The notes under the pieces: model-generated
Told to the model about the DNA's origin: nothing
Seen by the model: only the letters and a program-made list of their open reading frames with translations
Database searches by the model: none
Program-made: the position numbers and the translations under genes
Shown: positions 17,967-26,492 of the stretch, one piece after another
How the letters are laid out: the number at the start of each line of letters is the position of its first letter
Numbering within the stretch: position 1 is the stretch's first letter
NCBI RefSeq assembly: GCF_020042345.1
Contig: NZ_CP083387.1
Coordinates: 1,054,001 to 1,118,000, forward strand
Length of the DNA: 64,000 nt
Reading direction: 5' to 3'
From: Arachidicoccus terrestris
GTDB lineage: Bacteria; Bacteroidota; Bacteroidia; Chitinophagales; Chitinophagaceae

Positions 17967-19249
17967 AACTACAAAATCAGTCTTTAAAATACCTATCTAT
18001 CTCTATATTCCTGATCATCGGTATCTGGGCAGCTATTTTCTATTACATCATACAGGATGAAATCCATGACAGCCTGGACGGCAGTCTCAGCAATCAGAAA
18101 ATGCAGATTATCCGGCAAAAAACGTTGGATACGTCCCGCGATCAAATACTCCGCAGGGAAGGCAATTATTTTATCAGAGAAGTTTCAAAAAACGAAGCAT
18201 TTGCCGTTTTCGACAGCTATACCGACACGTCCATCTATATACCTGCCAATAAAGAACAGGAGCCGATGCGTATGCTCTCTACCGCTTTCCAGGCAGGTGA
18301 TCATTTTTATACATTAAAAGTCTGGTCTTCTGTTGTTGAAGAGGATGACCTTATAAAGGATCTTTTCTGGGCAATGGTTTGGCTATATGTCGTATTAATT
18401 GTCAGCGTTATTATCATCAATAATTTTGCACTTAAAAGACTGTGGCGCCCTTTTTACCAGATACTGGGACAGTTAAAGGCTTACCGGATTGAAAAAAACG
18501 AACCCCTTGCTGCTTTAGAAACCAGAACAGCAGAGTTTGCAGAGTTAAAAAAGGCCGCAGATTCGCTGACAGAACATGCCAGAGAGGTATTTAACAGTCA
18601 AAAGCAATTTACAGAAAACGCCGCCCATGAACTACTGACGCCTCTTGCAGTCCTCACCAATAAAATCGAATTGATGCTGGAAAAAGGGGACTTAGATGAA
18701 CATACAGCGGTAGAGCTAACAGATATTTTAAGTATCATACATCAATTAAAGCAACTCAATAAATCTCTGCTGCTGTTAAGTAAAATCGAGAATAAGCAAT
18801 TCATTGAAAACAAAAAAATATCCTTAGGGCAACTCTGTCATGAGGTACTGGAAAACCTGGAGCCCTATGCAACATATAAAAATGTTCAGGTGCGTTTTCA
18901 GCAGCAGCAGGCCGTCGAAATCGACATGAATTCTATCCTGGCTCATGTGTTGGTCACAAATCTGATCAAAAATGCTATTTTTCATAATAAAGCGTCCGGG
19001 CAGGTAAGTATAACGCTAACCGCCAACCGCTTAACGATAGCCAATTCAGGCGCCACTGCACCTCTGGACAGTAAGGCCGTTTTTAAGCGCTTTTTTAAGG
19101 GAAGCACCTCCCATAGAAGCACCGGGCTGGGGCTTTCTATTGTAGCTGCAATAGTGAAAGTGTACCAATTGACGATCCGTTATTACTACGCCGATGAGAT
19201 GCATCATTTTGAAGTAGACTTTAACAATTCAGGCCGGTCTCCCGGTTAG
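17963..19249 (+). CDS. Membrane sensor histidine kinase
   Basis: A 428-residue kinase with two membrane segments (near residues 11-30 and about 135-160) that bracket a periplasmic sensor of about 100 residues. A HAMP-like linker is followed by the phosphoacceptor H-box FTENAAHELLTPLAVL near residue 221. The ATPase domain shows an N-box (LVTNLIKNAIFHNKA) and a G-box (FKGSTSHRSTGLGLSIV). The expected D-x-G box appears degenerate (LTIANSGA, with Asn replacing Asp), a variant seen in some QseC-like kinases. It is partnered with the response regulator it overlaps, and is followed by a PepSY-like periplasmic protein. Confidence 0.92.
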   Translation: MKLQNQSLKYLSISIFLIIGIWAAIFYYIIQDEIHDSLDGSLSNQKMQIIRQKTLDTSRDQILRREGNYFIREVSKNEAFAVFDSYTDTSIYIPANKEQEPMRMLSTAFQAGDHFYTLKVWSSVVEEDDLIKDLFWAMVWLYVVLIVSVIIINNFALKRLWRPFYQILGQLKAYRIEKNEPLAALETRTAEFAELKKAADSLTEHAREVFNSQKQFTENAAHELLTPLAVLTNKIELMLEKGDLDEHTAVELTDILSIIHQLKQLNKSLLLLSKIENKQFIENKKISLGQLCHEVLENLEPYATYKNVQVRFQQQQAVEIDMNSILAHVLVTNLIKNAIFHNKASGQVSITLTANRLTIANSGATAPLDSKAVFKRFFKGSTSHRSTGLGLSIVAAIVKVYQLTIRYYYADEMHHFEVDFNNSGRSPG

Positions 19250-19258
19250 GATTCCCAA

Positions 19259-19286
19259 TTGTTTCCAGAATCCCTTTCTAGCTTTG
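19259..19286 (+). promoter_or_regulatory. Candidate promoter for the PepSY-like gene
   Basis: TAGCTTTG at 19279-19286 matches the Bacteroidota -7 box TAnnTTTG, with TTG at 19259-19261, 17 bases upstream, as a possible -33 element. Transcription would start near 19293, just before the ATG at 19310. Confidence 0.45.
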
Positions 19287-19309
19287 CATTATAAACAAAA
19301 CGAAAAAGC

Positions 19310-19756
19310 ATGAAAAGTATGATTTTAACGATGGCAGTGGGCCTATTATTATCCGCAGGCAATCTTCTGGCGCAGGACATCCCACACAGTCACGTACCTT
19401 CCGTCATCGTCAACAAATTTTCCGCGCAATTTCCAAAAGCCAGGGACATTGACTGGGAACAGAAAGGCGAACTCTATAACGTTGAGTTTGAATTAGGGCG
19501 TAATGTGGATCATGAGATCTGGTATGATAAGAACGGCCAGATCGTTAAGCACAAAGAGGAGATTAATAAAAGCAGTTTGCCTGCCGGCGTCACGTCAACA
19601 CTGCAACGGGATTTTAAGGGTTACAGAGTGGATGACATAGAAAAAATAACAGAAGGCACTGCCGTTACCTATAAAATGGAGCTTGATTCTTTTACCAAAG
19701 ACTGGAATATCATCATGGATGCGCGAGGTAAGATTCTGCAACAAAATGCAGACTGA
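19310..19756 (+). CDS. PepSY-like secreted protein
   Basis: A 148-residue protein with a signal peptide (MTMAVG-type core in LTMAVGLLLSAGNLLAQ) and two PepSY-like repeats: VIVNKFSAQFPKARDIDWEQ with YNVEFELGRNVDHEIWYDKNG, and TSTLQRDFKGYRVDDIEKI with YKMELDSFTKDWNIIMDARG. This is the pattern of the Bacteroidota family described as putative beta-lactamase-inhibitor-like PepSY-like (DUF2874/PF11396). Such genes often sit beside two-component systems, and a periplasmic modulating role is plausible but unproven. It follows the kinase by 60 bases and ends at a terminator. Confidence 0.8.
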   Translation: MKSMILTMAVGLLLSAGNLLAQDIPHSHVPSVIVNKFSAQFPKARDIDWEQKGELYNVEFELGRNVDHEIWYDKNGQIVKHKEEINKSSLPAGVTSTLQRDFKGYRVDDIEKITEGTAVTYKMELDSFTKDWNIIMDARGKILQQNAD

Positions 19757-19778
19757 TCCTGCCGATCATTCACAATAC

Positions 19779-19834
19779 AAAAACCTCTAAGAACCGGATG
19801 CCCGAACTGCATTCCGTCTTGGAGGTTTTATTTT
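19779..19834. terminator. Bidirectional terminator
   Basis: AAAACCTCTAAG at 19780-19791 pairs with CTTGGAGGTTTT at 19818-19829, with one G-T wobble, and A/T runs flank both sides. It separates the convergent PepSY-like and HAD nucleotidase genes. Confidence 0.75.
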
Positions 19835-19855
19835 ATATGGCTTTTAAAAAATGAA

Positions 19856-20440
19856 TTAATTATCTTTTACCAGATTTAACGCCTTATTTTCCGCCTGCTC
19901 TTCTGCAAACCAATCCAGGACTTCCGACCAGGCCCGCACCCTGAAATGATGATTGAGTTGTGTATTATGATAGGCATGAAACATGAGGGTCTTACCTTTA
20001 AATACATCCAGATTCTTGCAATAGTCGTCAATCATGTAATCCGTGTTAATGATGCTTTTATCCCCGCAAAGAACAATATGGCGCCAGTCAATAAAAGGAA
20101 AATATTCTTGCAGCCACTCATATTTCTCATACAGGGACAGTGGAAATTCCGTGGCAGCAGATACCACATATACTTCATAATCCTCCATCAGTTTTTTAAC
20201 CGCAGCAATGGCACCCGGCATGACTTCGAGATTTCTGAAAAAACCAGGTGTATTCACAATGCGCCGCTCAACTTTATCTTCAGGAAAAGCTTCCGCGCCA
20301 GATAAACCCTGGATGCCCTCCAGCGTGACGGCCGCACCGTATTGTTCATTATAAAACTTAACTAACTGAGGTTCAACATTCGCGAGCACTCCGTCCATAT
20401 CGATGGCGATGGTCTTACGCCGGTTTTCTTTTGTATTCAT
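19856..20440 (-). CDS. HAD-family 5'(3')-deoxyribonucleotidase-like protein
   Basis: I start the gene at the ATG at 20440 (MNTKENRRKT), not at the frame opening at 20497, because the upstream part overlaps the repeat array and has no family similarity. Motif I is IAIDMDGVLANVE, motif II lies around VYVVSAA, the conserved Lys is in CGDKSIINTDYMIDD, and the last acidic pair is in that same segment. The 194-residue length and the NT5C pattern (WLQEYFPF, LMFHAYHNTQ) fit 5'-nucleotidases that recycle deoxynucleotides. It is divergent from the DeoR-type gene and shares its upstream repeats, so it may be a target of that regulator. Confidence 0.85.
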   Translation of the reverse strand: MNTKENRRKTIAIDMDGVLANVEPQLVKFYNEQYGAAVTLEGIQGLSGAEAFPEDKVERRIVNTPGFFRNLEVMPGAIAAVKKLMEDYEVYVVSAATEFPLSLYEKYEWLQEYFPFIDWRHIVLCGDKSIINTDYMIDDYCKNLDVFKGKTLMFHAYHNTQLNHHFRVRAWSEVLDWFAEEQAENKALNLVKDN

Positions 20441-20461
20441 AGAACGAATATAGTAACAAAA

Positions 20462-20507
20462 TTGCATTAAATTGCATATTATAGCATTTTTTTGCATAAT
20501 ATTGCAT
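20462..20507. promoter_or_regulatory. Five TTGCAT boxes in exact 10-bp phase (candidate operator)
   Basis: TTGCAT occurs at 20462, 20472, 20492 and 20502, with a variant TAGCAT at 20482, so five boxes repeat every 10 bases. The array fills the gap between the divergent nucleotidase and DeoR-type genes and ends one base before the DeoR ATG. Boxes on the same helical face suggest cooperative binding by the adjacent regulator. Confidence 0.6.
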
Positions 20508-20508
20508 C

Positions 20509-21258
20509 ATGATAAAAGAAGAAAGGCTGAATATCATCCTTAACCTGCTTACCAAAGAGCAGAAGGTTTTGCTTTCTGAACTCAGTGGCAAACTGAGCGT
20601 ATCAGAAGATACTATCAGAAGAGATATAAAAACGTTGTCAGAGCGAGGTTTATTAAAAGCGGTCAGGGGCGGAGCCGTCCCCCACTCTTCCGTACCACGT
20701 CACTATAGAGCCAGGGAGCATTATGATGAGGCATCCAAGGACATAATCGCTATGAAAGCTTTGTCATTTATGGAAAATGACCAGGTCATCCTTTTTGACG
20801 GAGGCACATCTACGCTCGCAGTTGCTGCTCATATACCGCGGGACCTGCAAATAACCGTTATCACCAACAGTTTTCCTATTGCCAATATATTAGAAGATCA
20901 CCCGACCGCAGAAGTCATATTTGCCGGAGGGCGGCTCAACAAAACGGCCTACACAACAATGGGCGTCAGCACTTTGAATACTTTTCGTACGATTCGGGCA
21001 GACATCTGCTTTTTTGGAATTTGCAGTATACATCCGACGCTGGGCGTAACCACTAAAAACTATGAAGAGGCACAGCTTAAAAGGGCCATGATAGACATGT
21101 CTAAACGAACCATTGCTTTGGCCACCTACGAAAAAATCAATAAGGCAGATTCTTATTTTATTTGTCCTGTGACGGATATCGACACGATTATTACCAATAC
21201 ATCTCCGGATCATGCTGATTTAGCTGCATTTGAGCAGGCGGGCGTTCACCTGCTTTAA
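20509..21258 (+). CDS. DeoR-family transcriptional regulator
   Basis: A 249-residue protein. The N-terminal winged helix-turn-helix is RLNIILNLLTKEQKVLLSELSG, LSVSEDTIRRDIKTLSERG and LLKAVRGGAV, the DeoR signature. The C-terminal sugar-phosphate sensing domain has DQVILFDGGTSTLAVA, ITNSFPIANIL, EVIFAGGRLN and ADICFFGICSIHPTLGVT. Family members repress carbohydrate or nucleoside genes and are released by phosphorylated sugars. The start at 20509 lies directly against the TTGCAT array, which suggests autoregulation. Downstream lie GH28 and a propeller hydrolase on the same strand, but they are separated by strong hairpins. The effector is unknown. Confidence 0.9.
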   Translation: MIKEERLNIILNLLTKEQKVLLSELSGKLSVSEDTIRRDIKTLSERGLLKAVRGGAVPHSSVPRHYRAREHYDEASKDIIAMKALSFMENDQVILFDGGTSTLAVAAHIPRDLQITVITNSFPIANILEDHPTAEVIFAGGRLNKTAYTTMGVSTLNTFRTIRADICFFGICSIHPTLGVTTKNYEEAQLKRAMIDMSKRTIALATYEKINKADSYFICPVTDIDTIITNTSPDHADLAAFEQAGVHLL

Positions 21259-21296
21259 AATTAGCTAAAAAAATGCGGCTTGAGGAGAGCAGGACA

Positions 21297-21425
21297 GTAC
21301 AGGACAGTCAACAATAGCAATTTAATATCTTTACTTTCACATTATTCATCAAACCAGACCATAACAAGCCCCCTGTTATGGTCTGGTTAGTGTTCATGTC
21401 CTGTACATGCTATACATCTGTATAG
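21297..21425. repeat. Nested inverted repeats, including a perfect 15-bp stem
   Basis: AACCAGACCATAACA (21352-21366) and its exact complement (21374-21388) enclose a 7-base loop. Outside it, GTACAGGAC (21297-21305) pairs with GTCCTGTAC (21398-21406). Next comes CTATACATCTGTATAG (21410-21425), a 7-bp stem. AGGACAGT also repeats directly at 21291 and 21301. There is no T-run after the main stem. It may end DeoR transcription, or be a small mobile-element relic or a regulatory site before GH28. Confidence 0.65.
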
Positions 21426-21520
21426 GCTTACAGGCTATGAGAGAAAAAAGCAATTTCCTAATTTATCATCATCAACTAACTTCCTGAAGCGTGACGAAGG
21501 AGGGGTCAATTTTTTTTATT

Positions 21521-23188
21521 ATGCCTTTTCAATTTTCTAAGGGGGTAGCAAAAAATCCAGCCAAATTTAGTAGTGCTCAAAGCGCTGTTATGGGAATACT
21601 TCCTATCTGTGTTTTACTGTTTTTTTCCTCCTGCCATTTTTCCGGAACCTCTAAAGTCAATCAGGCAGCACTGGCTCATATGCCAGACTCGTCCAAGGTA
21701 GGAGCTGCGCATCTGCCGCCAGAAATTGCACCGGTTAACGCGCCGTTCAAGACGCGTGATTTTCAAAAACCAATCTTTCCGAAAGACACGGTCAATATAA
21801 TGGCCAATGGCGCCATTGCAGGCAAAAAGGCTACTGAAGCCATACAAAAGTCTATTGATGAGATAAGTGTCAAGGGTGGTGGTACAGTGATCATTCCCGA
21901 CGGTAAATGGTTCACGGGCCGCATCAGCCTCAAAAGCAATGTCAACTTGCATCTAAATGATCACTCCGAACTATATTTTAGTGGCGATGTAGAAGATTAT
22001 CAACCTGCTGTCTTCACGCGAAGTGAGGGGATTGAAGTCATGTCCCTGGGCGCATGCATATATGCCAACGGTCAAGATAATATCGCTGTAACGGGAAAAG
22101 GGAAAATATTTGGCCCGGAAAAGGGCGGTACGGTAAGATCGCAGGTAATGGATTCAGTTGTCATAGAAAACTTCGTTTCCTATAAAACCCCTGTGGAGAA
22201 AAGAGTCTATGATGGCCGTAACGGAGGCTATATCTTCTTACCGATGCTCATTTCTCCTGTTAATTGCACGAATGTCTATATAGAAGGCGTTTCGCTGGCC
22301 AACACTGCCTTCTGGAACATTGTCCCAATCTACTGTGACGGTGTCATCATTCGGGGTGTTACGGTGAATTCCATTGGCATTCCCCGGGGAGACGGCATGG
22401 ACATTGAGTCTTCCAAAAATGTTTTAGTTGAATACTGTACGCTTAGTTGCGGCGATGACTGCTTTACACTTAAATCAGGGCGCGGAGAAGATGGCCTTCG
22501 GGTCGGCAAGGCAACAGAGAATGTCGTTATCAGGTACTGCCTGGCCAGACAGGGTCATGGCGGCGTAACCTGCGGCAGTGAAACAGCGGGCATGATCAGA
22601 AACCTATATGTCAACAACTGCGTATTTGATAAAACCAATGTAGGGATTCGCTTCAAAACCCGGCGCCCGAGAGGCGGTGGCGGCGAAAATCTCTTTTATG
22701 AAAATATTCGCATGAATCAAACCGGCAAAGCCTTCCAGTGGGATATGCTGGGTGGCCGGCAATATGTAGGCGACCTTGCCGACAGGCTGCCGGCAAGGCC
22801 CGTTAACCCGCTCACCCCGGTCTTTAGAAAAATTTCCATGAAAAACATCATTATCCGGAATTCCGAGTGGTTTGCCAAGATAACAGCTATCCCGGAAAGC
22901 CCGCTGTCAGATGTAACCATGGAAAACATGCAGGTAAAAACAGAGAACTTTTTTAAAGCTGCAGATCTAAATAGATTTACTTTGAAAAACGCTGTCATCA
23001 CTACCGCTGATTCTTCCATCACTTTACTGGACGCGCGCCATGTAACTTTCGACAACGTTGATTTTAAGGTCCCCGGCCAGACCTTAACAATGAATATATC
23101 GGGCCCCGATTCAAAAGATATTCTTTTTCAAAACTGCAGTCCGGAGAAACCAGCTGGCTGGAAAACGAATACCTGGGCAGGTAACTAA
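21521..23188 (+). CDS. GH28-family polygalacturonase lipoprotein
   Basis: The frame opens with a GTG at 21491, but the ATG at 21521 follows an AGGAGG at 21501-21506, so I use it; an ATG at 21590 would leave a shorter signal. A lipoprotein signal ends in LLFFSSC. The beta-helix carries the GH28 active-site set: PRGDGMDIESS near residue 290, LSCGDDCFTLKSG near 310, RQGHGGVTCGSE near 345 and GIRFKTRRPRGGGG near 377. The family hydrolyses alpha-1,4-galacturonan or rhamnogalacturonan links, endo or exo. The propeller hydrolase gene follows 30 bases later, so they form one unit that complements the PL1/SusCD locus. Confidence 0.9.
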   Translation: MPFQFSKGVAKNPAKFSSAQSAVMGILPICVLLFFSSCHFSGTSKVNQAALAHMPDSSKVGAAHLPPEIAPVNAPFKTRDFQKPIFPKDTVNIMANGAIAGKKATEAIQKSIDEISVKGGGTVIIPDGKWFTGRISLKSNVNLHLNDHSELYFSGDVEDYQPAVFTRSEGIEVMSLGACIYANGQDNIAVTGKGKIFGPEKGGTVRSQVMDSVVIENFVSYKTPVEKRVYDGRNGGYIFLPMLISPVNCTNVYIEGVSLANTAFWNIVPIYCDGVIIRGVTVNSIGIPRGDGMDIESSKNVLVEYCTLSCGDDCFTLKSGRGEDGLRVGKATENVVIRYCLARQGHGGVTCGSETAGMIRNLYVNNCVFDKTNVGIRFKTRRPRGGGGENLFYENIRMNQTGKAFQWDMLGGRQYVGDLADRLPARPVNPLTPVFRKISMKNIIIRNSEWFAKITAIPESPLSDVTMENMQVKTENFFKAADLNRFTLKNAVITTADSSITLLDARHVTFDNVDFKVPGQTLTMNISGPDSKDILFQNCSPEKPAGWKTNTWAGN

Positions 23189-23218
23189 AATAAATATTCA
23201 CCCGTAAAACCAGGAGAA

Positions 23219-24337
23219 ATGGCAATAAGAGGTTTTTATACCCGTCTGTTTATCGCGACCGCTTTAACGATCCCTTTTTCATTTATACCGAGTTCAAGTC
23301 AGGCGCAAAAGACCACCGGTACTACGAGCGCCAGTCCTCAGCACTTACCGACAACACTGAAGCTGATCAGTGCACATCAGGGTCCCGTCATTGATGCACG
23401 AAACACCGATGTTATCTCCAGCGGTAATCACTCGGGATTTGAAACCGGGCAAGTAATCAAGATCGGCGGAACATATCATATGTTTATCAATGAGATGTTT
23501 CAGCGACCACATAGGGATATGCGCATTGCTTACTGGACAAGTCAGGATGCCATTCACTGGAAACGGCAATCGACCATTGTAAACAGCATTCCGGGCAGAA
23601 CAGCCACCAACCCGCGGTCGGAAGTCTGGGTCACGGGTGTTGAATACAATCATGATGAAGATGCATGGAATATTTTTTATGTTGCCTACAGGGCCGGAGA
23701 TCAGGCGAAGGGAGAGATTGCCGGCAATGATTATGCAGGCAGAATCTGGAGAGCGAAGTCCGTTGTAAATGGCCCAAACGGCATCGCAGGCCCTTATGCG
23801 GATATGGGTATTGTCATGGAACCCGATCAAAACAGCCAGCAGTGGGAAGGGCAACAGGCAGTTGCTTGCTTTAACCCTTATAAGGTCGGCAATACCTGGT
23901 TTGCCATGTATGATGGCCATAACCACACACCCAGAGGGCCATGGCCTACCGGTATGGCCTTTGCACACAAACTTGAAGGTCCCTGGACAAGAATGCCGGA
24001 AGGTTTTAATCCCATTGGAGTGGCAAAGGAGTTTATGGAAAATGAAGTGGTTTCCAGGTTAAAAGATGGCCGCTATTTAATGGTCTTTGATTCTTTCGGA
24101 GATCAGGAGATCGGATATAGTATATCTGATGACGGCATCCACTGGAGGGACGAAAAGCGGATCAAAGTGCAGGTTAAAGGCGACTTATGGGCGGAAAAAG
24201 GTGATCACTCCACCCGTACGCCCTTATGCGCCATTCAGGAAGCAGACGGTACATTTACAGTGATCTATACGGCCATGACTATGCGCAATAATAAAAAGTT
24301 CTTTGCCGTAGGTCAGTGTAAGCTTGCTTGGGAATAA
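23219..24337 (+). CDS. Secreted five-bladed beta-propeller glycosidase-like protein (GH43/GH32/GH117 superfamily)
   Basis: A 372-residue protein with a signal peptide ending near FIPSSSQAQ. Short repeated blade motifs are visible: GGTYHMFINEMF, MRIAYWTSQDAIHWKR, WNIFYVAYRAG, GNTWFAMYDGH, GYSISDDGIHWRDE and FTVIYTAMT. Such GGxYHMFYS-like and S.DGIHW motifs mark the arabinanase/fructosidase superfamily. I cannot name the exact family or catalytic residues; GH43-like arabinose or galactose side-chain removal would fit the GH28 partner upstream. It ends 20 bases from the convergent AraC-family gene. Confidence 0.6.
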   Translation: MAIRGFYTRLFIATALTIPFSFIPSSSQAQKTTGTTSASPQHLPTTLKLISAHQGPVIDARNTDVISSGNHSGFETGQVIKIGGTYHMFINEMFQRPHRDMRIAYWTSQDAIHWKRQSTIVNSIPGRTATNPRSEVWVTGVEYNHDEDAWNIFYVAYRAGDQAKGEIAGNDYAGRIWRAKSVVNGPNGIAGPYADMGIVMEPDQNSQQWEGQQAVACFNPYKVGNTWFAMYDGHNHTPRGPWPTGMAFAHKLEGPWTRMPEGFNPIGVAKEFMENEVVSRLKDGRYLMVFDSFGDQEIGYSISDDGIHWRDEKRIKVQVKGDLWAEKGDHSTRTPLCAIQEADGTFTVIYTAMTMRNNKKFFAVGQCKLAWE

Positions 24338-24357
24338 CCGTTCAACGGAAATGAAAT

Positions 24358-25341
24358 CTATATAGCAGCCTGCTTATTATACTTCAGCTTATAATCCAGG
24401 GGAGATAATCCGGTCATTTTCCTGAACACTTCCCTAAAAGCTTTGGTATCGGCATACCCTACTTCATACATGACCTCATGGATATTCTTGGGTGTTGTCT
24501 CCAGGGCCTTCTTCGCTGATTCAACCCGGACACGCTGGAGGTATTCCACGGGCGTATTGCCAGTGGCTTTAATGAAACGCCGGTCAAAGTTTCGCCGGCC
24601 AACAGCAAATTTCCGGGAAAGATCTGAAAAAGAGATCTTCTCCGCATAATTGTCTTCTATGTATACCTGAACATTTTTTACGACAGAATCTTCATGAAAT
24701 TTCTGTCCTGTAAAGATGGAAAACGTGGATTGAGAATTTCTGTCTATTTCAATCTGGAATATTTTGGCACACAGGATCGCCGTCTCCCGGTCATAATATT
24801 TCTCAATCAAATAGATGATCAGATTTAGAAAGGAATAGGCACCTCCATTGGTATAAATACCTTTTTCATCTGTGATAACCTGGTCAATCTGCAGATGCAC
24901 TTGAGGAAACATCTTGCTGAAGCTGTCGGCTGCTGCCCAATGGGTCGAACAGGTTTTGCCATCCAGCAAACCGGATGCAGCCAGTAAAAAAGCACCGGTG
25001 CAAATCGAAGCGACTTCAGCGCCTCCATTAAACATGTCAGCGACCCAGTCAATTAATGGCTGGTTACATTTTACTGTCTCTACATAATTATGATTCAGAG
25101 AAGGGATGAGAATCAGATCCGTTGCAGCAATTTCAAAAATATCTTTCTGTGGCCTGACAGCAAATAGTCCTTCATAAAAGCATACTTCCTTTGACAGGCC
25201 GGCTAACTCTATCTTAAACGGGGCTTCTTTCCCACGTTCCTTCCACAAGCTATTCGCTCTGGAAAAGATTTTATAGGGGCCAACAATACTGCTCAAATTA
25301 TTCCCTTCTCCATTGGGTACCAAAATAGTCAAATGTTTCAT
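24358..25341 (-). CDS. GlxA-type AraC-family regulator with DJ-1/PfpI-like domain
   Basis: I start at the Met at 25341 (MKHLTILVPNGEGNN), as the 21 residues before it have no family likeness. The N-terminal two thirds form a class-I glutamine-amidotransferase-like domain, with the nucleophile-elbow-type segment ASICTGAFLLAASGLLDGK and THWAAADSF. The C-terminal AraC helix-turn-helix pair is present (FAVGRRNFDRRFIKATGNTPVEYLQRVRVE, HEVMYEVGYADTKAFREVF; each shown in shorter parts here: RRNFDRRFIKATG and VGYADTKAFREVF). A minus-strand TACCTTTG at 25357-25364 could be its -7 box. The divergent AHSA1 protein gene is the likely target. Confidence 0.88.
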   Translation of the reverse strand: MKHLTILVPNGEGNNLSSIVGPYKIFSRANSLWKERGKEAPFKIELAGLSKEVCFYEGLFAVRPQKDIFEIAATDLILIPSLNHNYVETVKCNQPLIDWVADMFNGGAEVASICTGAFLLAASGLLDGKTCSTHWAAADSFSKMFPQVHLQIDQVITDEKGIYTNGGAYSFLNLIIYLIEKYYDRETAILCAKIFQIEIDRNSQSTFSIFTGQKFHEDSVVKNVQVYIEDNYAEKISFSDLSRKFAVGRRNFDRRFIKATGNTPVEYLQRVRVESAKKALETTPKNIHEVMYEVGYADTKAFREVFRKMTGLSPLDYKLKYNKQAAI

Positions 25342-25519
25342 TGCACATCCTTTTTCCAAAGGTACGGCATTTATCTGTCCAAATCGCCCCCTAACAAAGT
25401 CCATTTTGCACCCTTAGTAACTACAGAACTGTTTTTATTTTTGTATTGCCAACGTCGTAATGGGCTACTTATCACGGCTGGCCTATGAATCACTTTTTTA
25501 ACTACCTAAAATTCAAATT

Positions 25520-26437
25520 ATGAAAAATCAGGATTTTACAACCCGTTTCTCTGTAGATCAGACCCCAAAAGAAGTTTTCAATGCGATTAACAATGTCCGC
25601 GGCTGGTGGTCAGAAAATATCGAAGGAGATACAGACAAGCTTAACAGTGAGTTCAAATACCACTATCAGGATGTCCATCGTGCACAGATGAAAATAACGG
25701 AACTGATCCCTGACCAAAAAATCGTCTGGCATGTGCAGCAAAACCATTTTAAATTTACTCAAGATCAAAAAGAATGGACCGGGACTGATATCGTCTTTGA
25801 CATTTATGAGAAACAGGGCAAAACGATCGTAGATTTCACACACAAAGGCCTGGTTCCGGCTTATGAGTGTTTTGATCTTTGTAAGGATGCCTGGACACAT
25901 TACATCCAGGGAAGTTTAAAAGAGCTAATCACCAGTGGCAAAGGGAGCCCTACCCCCAAAGAAAATGACGTTTCCGCCCAGCCGGCTGCAACGCCGTCCC
26001 GCACTTCAATCAGTATTTGTCACCGACTTCGTATTGACGTTCCGGTAGAGACCGTTTTCAACGCCGTCACCACTCAGGAAGGATTGTCGGCATGGTGGAC
26101 ACCGGACACAAAAGCCCGGCCAGAGGTCGGCAGTATGCTGAGATTTGGCTTCGGTCCCGACTATTTTAAGGAACTACGGGTCGAAGAACTGCATCACTAT
26201 GATAAAGTAAAATGGCTGTGTCTGAAGGCCCAGGAAGAATGGATCGGCACGACAATTTCTTTCGATATGGAGCCTCATCCAAAAGGTACTGTATTAAATT
26301 TTCATCATGACAACTGGAAAGCCTACACCCATGAATTTGCCGGTTGTAGCTATGCCTGGGCCTTGTTCCTCAGAAGTCTGAAATTGTTGTGCGAGACAGG
26401 TAAAGGCTTGCCCTATCCTGAGTTCGATAAACAGTGA
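25520..26437 (+). CDS. Tandem SRPBCC/AHSA1-domain protein
   Basis: A 305-residue protein made of two START-like AHSA1 domains. Domain 1 spans about residues 5-140 (VDQTPKEVFNAINNVRGWWS, KEWTGTDIVFDIYEKQGKT, ACKDAWTHYIQ-like CKDAWTHYIQGSLKEL). Domain 2 spans about residues 165-300 (IDVPVETVFNAVTTQEGLSAWW, given here as ETVFNAVTTQEGLSAWW; EEWIGTTISFDME; YAWALFLRSLKLL). Both end with an almost identical CETGKG/ITSGKG segment, so the gene arose by internal duplication. AHSA1-like domains bind hydrophobic ligands; no reaction can be assigned. It is divergently paired with the GlxA-type regulator, a common arrangement. Confidence 0.85.
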   Translation: MKNQDFTTRFSVDQTPKEVFNAINNVRGWWSENIEGDTDKLNSEFKYHYQDVHRAQMKITELIPDQKIVWHVQQNHFKFTQDQKEWTGTDIVFDIYEKQGKTIVDFTHKGLVPAYECFDLCKDAWTHYIQGSLKELITSGKGSPTPKENDVSAQPAATPSRTSISICHRLRIDVPVETVFNAVTTQEGLSAWWTPDTKARPEVGSMLRFGFGPDYFKELRVEELHHYDKVKWLCLKAQEEWIGTTISFDMEPHPKGTVLNFHHDNWKAYTHEFAGCSYAWALFLRSLKLLCETGKGLPYPEFDKQ

Positions 26438-26439
26438 GC

Positions 26440-26488
26440 AAAATCCGGGTGATCTTGAATATCCCCTATTTAAAGTCACCCGGATTTT
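26440..26488. terminator. Bidirectional terminator, 13-bp perfect stem
   Basis: AAAATCCGGGTGA at 26440-26452 and TCACCCGGATTTT at 26476-26488 are exact complements with A and T runs on the outer sides. The hairpin sits between the convergent AHSA1 and secreted-propeller genes. Confidence 0.85.
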
Positions 26489-26492
26489 TAAA

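Noticed and set aside
23345-23968. 207-codon minus-strand frame
   Set aside because: Opposite the propeller hydrolase gene with signal peptide and blade motifs; no domain of its own.
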